DNA of 25,248 nt. Source: SIAJ01 sp036266155 (GTDB taxonomy: Bacteria; Planctomycetota; Planctomycetia; Gemmatales; Gemmataceae). The stretch spans positions 1 through 25,248 of the forward strand of contig DATANR010000380.1 in NCBI GenBank assembly GCA_036266155.1, read 5' to 3'. Numbering within the stretch: the stretch's first letter is position 1; every line of letters begins with the position of its first letter. Positions 22,772 through 25,248 of the stretch are shown here, piece after piece. The position numbers and the translations under genes are program-made. The notes below the pieces were generated by a model. It ran no database searches and had not been told where the DNA came from. It was given only the letters and a program-made list of their open reading frames with translations.

Positions 22772-23739
22772 TGTCGGAGCCGCGCCAACAATTCTCGAAA
22801 GTCCGCCGGCGTGGCGCTTTCCCAGACCATTCTCTCGCCGGTAGCCGGATGCGTCAGGCCCAAACGAGCGGCGTGCAACATCGGCCGCTTCGCGTCGCTG
22901 CCATCGACAATAGGCCTTCCATGGAGCGGTCGGTCGTAGACCCGTTCCCCACACAACGGCCAGCCCGCTTCGCCGAGATGGATGCGCACCTGATGCGTGC
23001 GACCGGTTTCCAGTCGACACTCGACGAGCGCGAATGCACTTAACTGTTCGACAACTTTCATGTGCGTGACCGCTCGCTGGCCGTCCCCATCGGCCCTGCT
23101 CCCACGTCGACCGTCGCCGCGATCGTCCACTAGCGTCGATTCGATCGTTCCCGATTTGGGCTCACCGCGCACCAACGCCAGGTAGCGGCGCTCGACCGTA
23201 TGAAGTTTGAATTGTTCGGTCAGCTGGTCTTCGGCCGGCTTCGTGCGTGCGAAGACAACCAGCCCCGACGTATCGCGATCAATGCGATGGACCGCATGAA
23301 CCGCCTTGCCGGGCCGGCCCAGCATCGTCGGCAACAGGTCGGCGAGCGTCGTCGGCAAAAACTTCTTCGCCCGCTCACCGAACTCGGCCGCCTCCTCGGC
23401 ATGCCGCATCGTGGTGAGCCCGGCCGGCTTGTCCACGACCGCGATCGAGTCGTCCGAGTAGACGAGCACCGGCATTGGCCCATCGTATGGCGGCGCGTCC
23501 TTGAATCGGGCACGTACCGTTTTTGGCCGAGTTGGGAGGATTTCCGTGGCAACGTCAACGTGCTTGCCGATCTTCAAGCGATGTGCCGGATCGATCACTT
23601 TCTGGCCGGCAACGCGAACGTGCCCGCTTTCGACGAGCCGTTTCGCCTTCGACCAGGGAAGATTGAGCCGAGCGCGGAGGAATGCCGCCACGGTCTGATC
23701 CGCGTCGCGAAAGCCAACGACAAAGGTCTGCGGGGTCAT
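22753..23739 (-). CDS. RluA-family RNA pseudouridine synthase
   Basis: The product (328 residues from the ATG at 23739; a GTG start at 23748 would add three) begins with an S4 RNA-binding domain (about 15-55: AFLRARLNLPWSKAKRLV, GHVRVAGQKV). The catalytic domain carries HRIDRDTSGLVVF (151-163), with the catalytic Asp154, and the usual GRTHQVRIHL motif (about 269-278) and a LHAARLGLTHP stretch (about 299). RluA-type enzymes change uridine to pseudouridine in rRNA or tRNA; the target cannot be chosen between RluA, RluC and RluD types from motifs alone. The gene converges with the haemoglobin gene. No clear ribosome site was found. Confidence 0.9.
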   Translation of the reverse strand: MTPQTFVVGFRDADQTVAAFLRARLNLPWSKAKRLVESGHVRVAGQKVIDPAHRLKIGKHVDVATEILPTRPKTVRARFKDAPPYDGPMPVLVYSDDSIAVVDKPAGLTTMRHAEEAAEFGERAKKFLPTTLADLLPTMLGRPGKAVHAVHRIDRDTSGLVVFARTKPAEDQLTEQFKLHTVERRYLALVRGEPKSGTIESTLVDDRGDGRRGSRADGDGQRAVTHMKVVEQLSAFALVECRLETGRTHQVRIHLGEAGWPLCGERVYDRPLHGRPIVDGSDAKRPMLHAARLGLTHPATGERMVWESATPADFRELLARLRQGGPKA

Positions 23740-23833
23740 AATCTGCACGGTTTCCGTGGGCCTGAATCGATATTTTATGGCCGATGCAAACCTCGTTGTT
23801 CGAATGAATCTTGCAATCTTCGATTGAATGTCG

Positions 23834-23863
23834 TTGACCGCGACCTACCGGCCGGGTTATAAA
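23834..23863 (+). promoter_or_regulatory. Sigma70-like promoter
   Basis: TTGACC (23834-23839) is a near-perfect -35, and TATAAA (23858-23863) lies 18 bases downstream as the -10; TTATAA at 17 bases is an alternative register. The start of transcription would be near 23870, giving a 5' leader of about 30 bases before the lipoprotein GTG at 23900. Confidence 0.65.
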
Positions 23864-23899
23864 TGTGAATGCACCTTCATATCTGTCCGGAGCCCGCGC

Positions 23900-24376
23900 G
23901 TGATTGCTCGTTCCCTCTCCCATAGCTTCGTCGCTGCGTTTGCGAGCATTGCGCTGCTTGGGTTCGCCGGTTGCTCGAAGGACGACAAACCACAGGACGA
24001 TTCGGAGCGCAACCTAAAGGCCTTGGCCGTGCTCTTCGGAAAGTATTCGAATAAGAACCGCGGCGCCGGGCCTGCGAATGAAGCTGACTTCAAAAAATGG
24101 ATCAAGTCGCTTCCCGGCTCGGAGTTGGAAGGGCTCAATGTCAACGGAGTAAATTCCGATGCCATGTTCACCTCCCCGCGCGACAACCAGCCTTACGGTA
24201 TCGCTTGGAAATTCGTCCAAACTGGGGTACCGAACCCAAATGCTCCCGGCCCGATGGTGGTTTGGGAACAGACGGGCGTGAATGGCAAACGCAAGGTTTC
24301 CGATATGCTCGGCAGAGTTGAAGAAATTGATCAAGCGACCTTCGAACAGCGCAAGGCGCTGGTCACCAAGCAGTGA
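23900..24376 (+). CDS. Small putative lipoprotein
   Basis: GTG at 23900 is chosen because GGAG (23889-23892) is seven bases before it and because the start gives a clean signal: a positively charged end, a hydrophobic stretch and lipobox GFAGC, with Cys25. A longer frame from 23828 would place 24 residues before this signal. The mature protein (about 133 residues) has a helical N-terminal part (SERNLKALAVLFGKYSNKNR) and a C-terminal part with several Asn/Gly turns (FTSPRDNQPYGIAWKF, WEQTGVNGKRKVSDM). It is typical of planctomycete lipoproteins that precede DUF1559 genes; role unknown. It lies 56 bases upstream of the DUF1559 gene, likely one operon transcribed from the promoter at 23834-23863. 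Confidence 0.75.
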   Translation: MIARSLSHSFVAAFASIALLGFAGCSKDDKPQDDSERNLKALAVLFGKYSNKNRGAGPANEADFKKWIKSLPGSELEGLNVNGVNSDAMFTSPRDNQPYGIAWKFVQTGVPNPNAPGPMVVWEQTGVNGKRKVSDMLGRVEEIDQATFEQRKALVTKQ

Positions 24377-24432
24377 TCCCTCATCGGCTCGCGTGGGCCG
24401 GCATTATTTGTAAGTTTCCTCGGAGGTATAAC

Positions 24433-25248
24433 GTGTTTCGACCTCTCCAACCTCGGCGCTCGGGCTTTACGCTCATCGAGTTGCTGGTAGTGATCGCGAT
24501 CATCGCGATCTTGATCGGACTGTTGTTGCCCGCGGTTCAAAAGATCCGCGAGGCGGCCAATCGCATGAAGTGCAGCAACAACTTGAAGCAGATGGGTCTG
24601 GCGACGCACAACTACAATGACACCAACGGCTTCTTGCCGCACGGCGGCACGATCCCGTGGGCTGGCGATGGCTGGGCCGTCCAAATCTTACCGTTCATTG
24701 AGCAAGACAACGTGGCCAAGTTGGGTCACTCCGGCGGCAATGAAATGGCCGTCATCAAGATCTATTTCTGTCCGACTCGACGTAACGCCAAGAACTATGC
24801 CCCGCAAGGCGGCCGCGTCTTGATGGACTATGCTTCCGCAACGCCAGGCGACGGCGCGAACACCTGGGATCAATTCTGGTACGGCCAAGTTTGGAGCGTA
24901 CCGACGAATCAAAAGTACAACGGTCTGATCATTCGCAACACCAACGCCGTGGCCGCCAACGGCAAGGGCGAACCGCTGACGGCCGCGACCGACGGTCTTA
25001 CCAACACAATGATGATCAGCGAAAAGCGCCTGGACTCCCGCAACTACCAGACCGGCGACTGGATGGACGATCAGGGTTGGAGCGATGGCTGGGATCCGGA
25101 CATCGTTCGTTACACCGCGTTTCAACCACAGAAGGACGCTCCCGGCGGGGTCAGCGGCTATGAATTCGGTTCCGCCCACCCGACGGGTCTGAACTGCCTC
25201 CTCGGCGACGGCTCAGTCCGCTTCGTCCGCTTCGCGGTCGATTTGACC
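24433..25248 (+). CDS. DUF1559 protein with prepilin-like N-terminus (partial)
   Basis: The frame opens with GTG at 24433 with GGAGG six bases before it, and is still open at the window edge, so it is 3'-truncated by the window (272 codons seen). The N-terminus SGFTLIELLVVIAIIAILIG is a type IV pilin-like signal, cut before the Phe by a prepilin peptidase. The next part (AANRMKCSNNLKQMGLATHN) and the late stretch (FGSAHPTGLNCLLGDGSVRF) are hallmarks of DUF1559 (SBP_bac_10-like) proteins, which occur in large numbers in planctomycetes. The C-terminal HPTG...DGSV motif marks it as close to the usual end of the domain, so probably only a few tens of residues are missing. It is exported to the cell surface or assembled in pilus-like structures; exact role unknown. 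Confidence 0.9.
   Translation, partial: MFRPLQPRRSGFTLIELLVVIAIIAILIGLLLPAVQKIREAANRMKCSNNLKQMGLATHNYNDTNGFLPHGGTIPWAGDGWAVQILPFIEQDNVAKLGHSGGNEMAVIKIYFCPTRRNAKNYAPQGGRVLMDYASATPGDGANTWDQFWYGQVWSVPTNQKYNGLIIRNTNAVAANGKGEPLTAATDGLTNTMMISEKRLDSRNYQTGDWMDDQGWSDGWDPDIVRYTAFQPQKDAPGGVSGYEFGSAHPTGLNCLLGDGSVRFVRFAVDLT

Noticed and set aside
1..25248. CRISPR array or prophage
   Set aside because: No regularly spaced direct repeats and no phage structural or integrase genes were seen.

Overview
The window looks like a chromosomal segment of a planctomycete, most plausibly from the Gemmataceae. This is inferred from gene content: a PSCyt2/PSD1 (DUF1549/DUF1553) protein with haem-type CxxCH motifs, a DUF1559 protein with a prepilin-like N-terminus, two membrane-anchored Ser/Thr kinases that share the same N-terminal 'FQAE' module, a subtilase that starts with the planctomycete 'LETRDVPA' type of N-terminal motif, and many small zinc-ribbon proteins. 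No rRNA or species marker is present, so genus is not claimed.

Layout. Positions 1-2900 look like an accessory region: two small hypothetical genes (280-666; 845-1138), a possible overlapping mini-ORF (563-742), a transposase that combines a SWIM zinc finger with a DDE catalytic domain (1155-2450, minus), and a divergent ribbon-helix-helix-like gene (2544-2729). The two divergent genes are separated by a 17-bp inverted repeat. A tRNA-like sequence with several defects (2810-2880, minus) and a cluster of strong hairpins (2898-3064) follow. Positions 3275-6041 carry small membrane, zinc-ribbon and OB-fold-like proteins and an XRE regulator. One copy of a dispersed repeat lies near the left edge and a second, inverted, near 5.9 kb.

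From 6.2 to 13.3 kb are an exported subtilase with a P domain (minus), a membrane protein with a very long coiled coil (minus, with a clear terminator), and a large kinase whose extracytoplasmic part is a beta-helix-like domain (plus). Positions 13.4-15.5 kb hold an HscA-type Hsp70 followed by iscX, a Fe-S cluster assembly pair. From 15.5 to 19.2 kb, on the minus strand, are a lipoprotein with a phosphatase-like fold that lacks the catalytic cysteine, a zinc-ribbon membrane protein and the DUF1549/DUF1553 protein. Positions 19.6-22.7 kb hold a second kinase, an ECF sigma factor overlapping a ChrR-like cupin anti-sigma gene, and a divergent anchored truncated haemoglobin. The window ends with an RluA-type pseudouridine synthase (minus), a small lipoprotein with a good sigma70-like promoter, and a DUF1559 gene cut off by the window edge.

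Working together: the hscA-iscX pair and the sigma/anti-sigma pair are the clearest functional units. The two kinases, the pseudophosphatase-like lipoprotein and the sigma system suggest envelope and stress signalling, but direct partnership among them is not shown by the sequence. I did not find a clear-cut novel defence or biosynthetic system. The best candidates for something undescribed are the SWIM-transposase/RHH pair with its inverted repeat, the dispersed repeat, and the kinase/beta-helix fusion.
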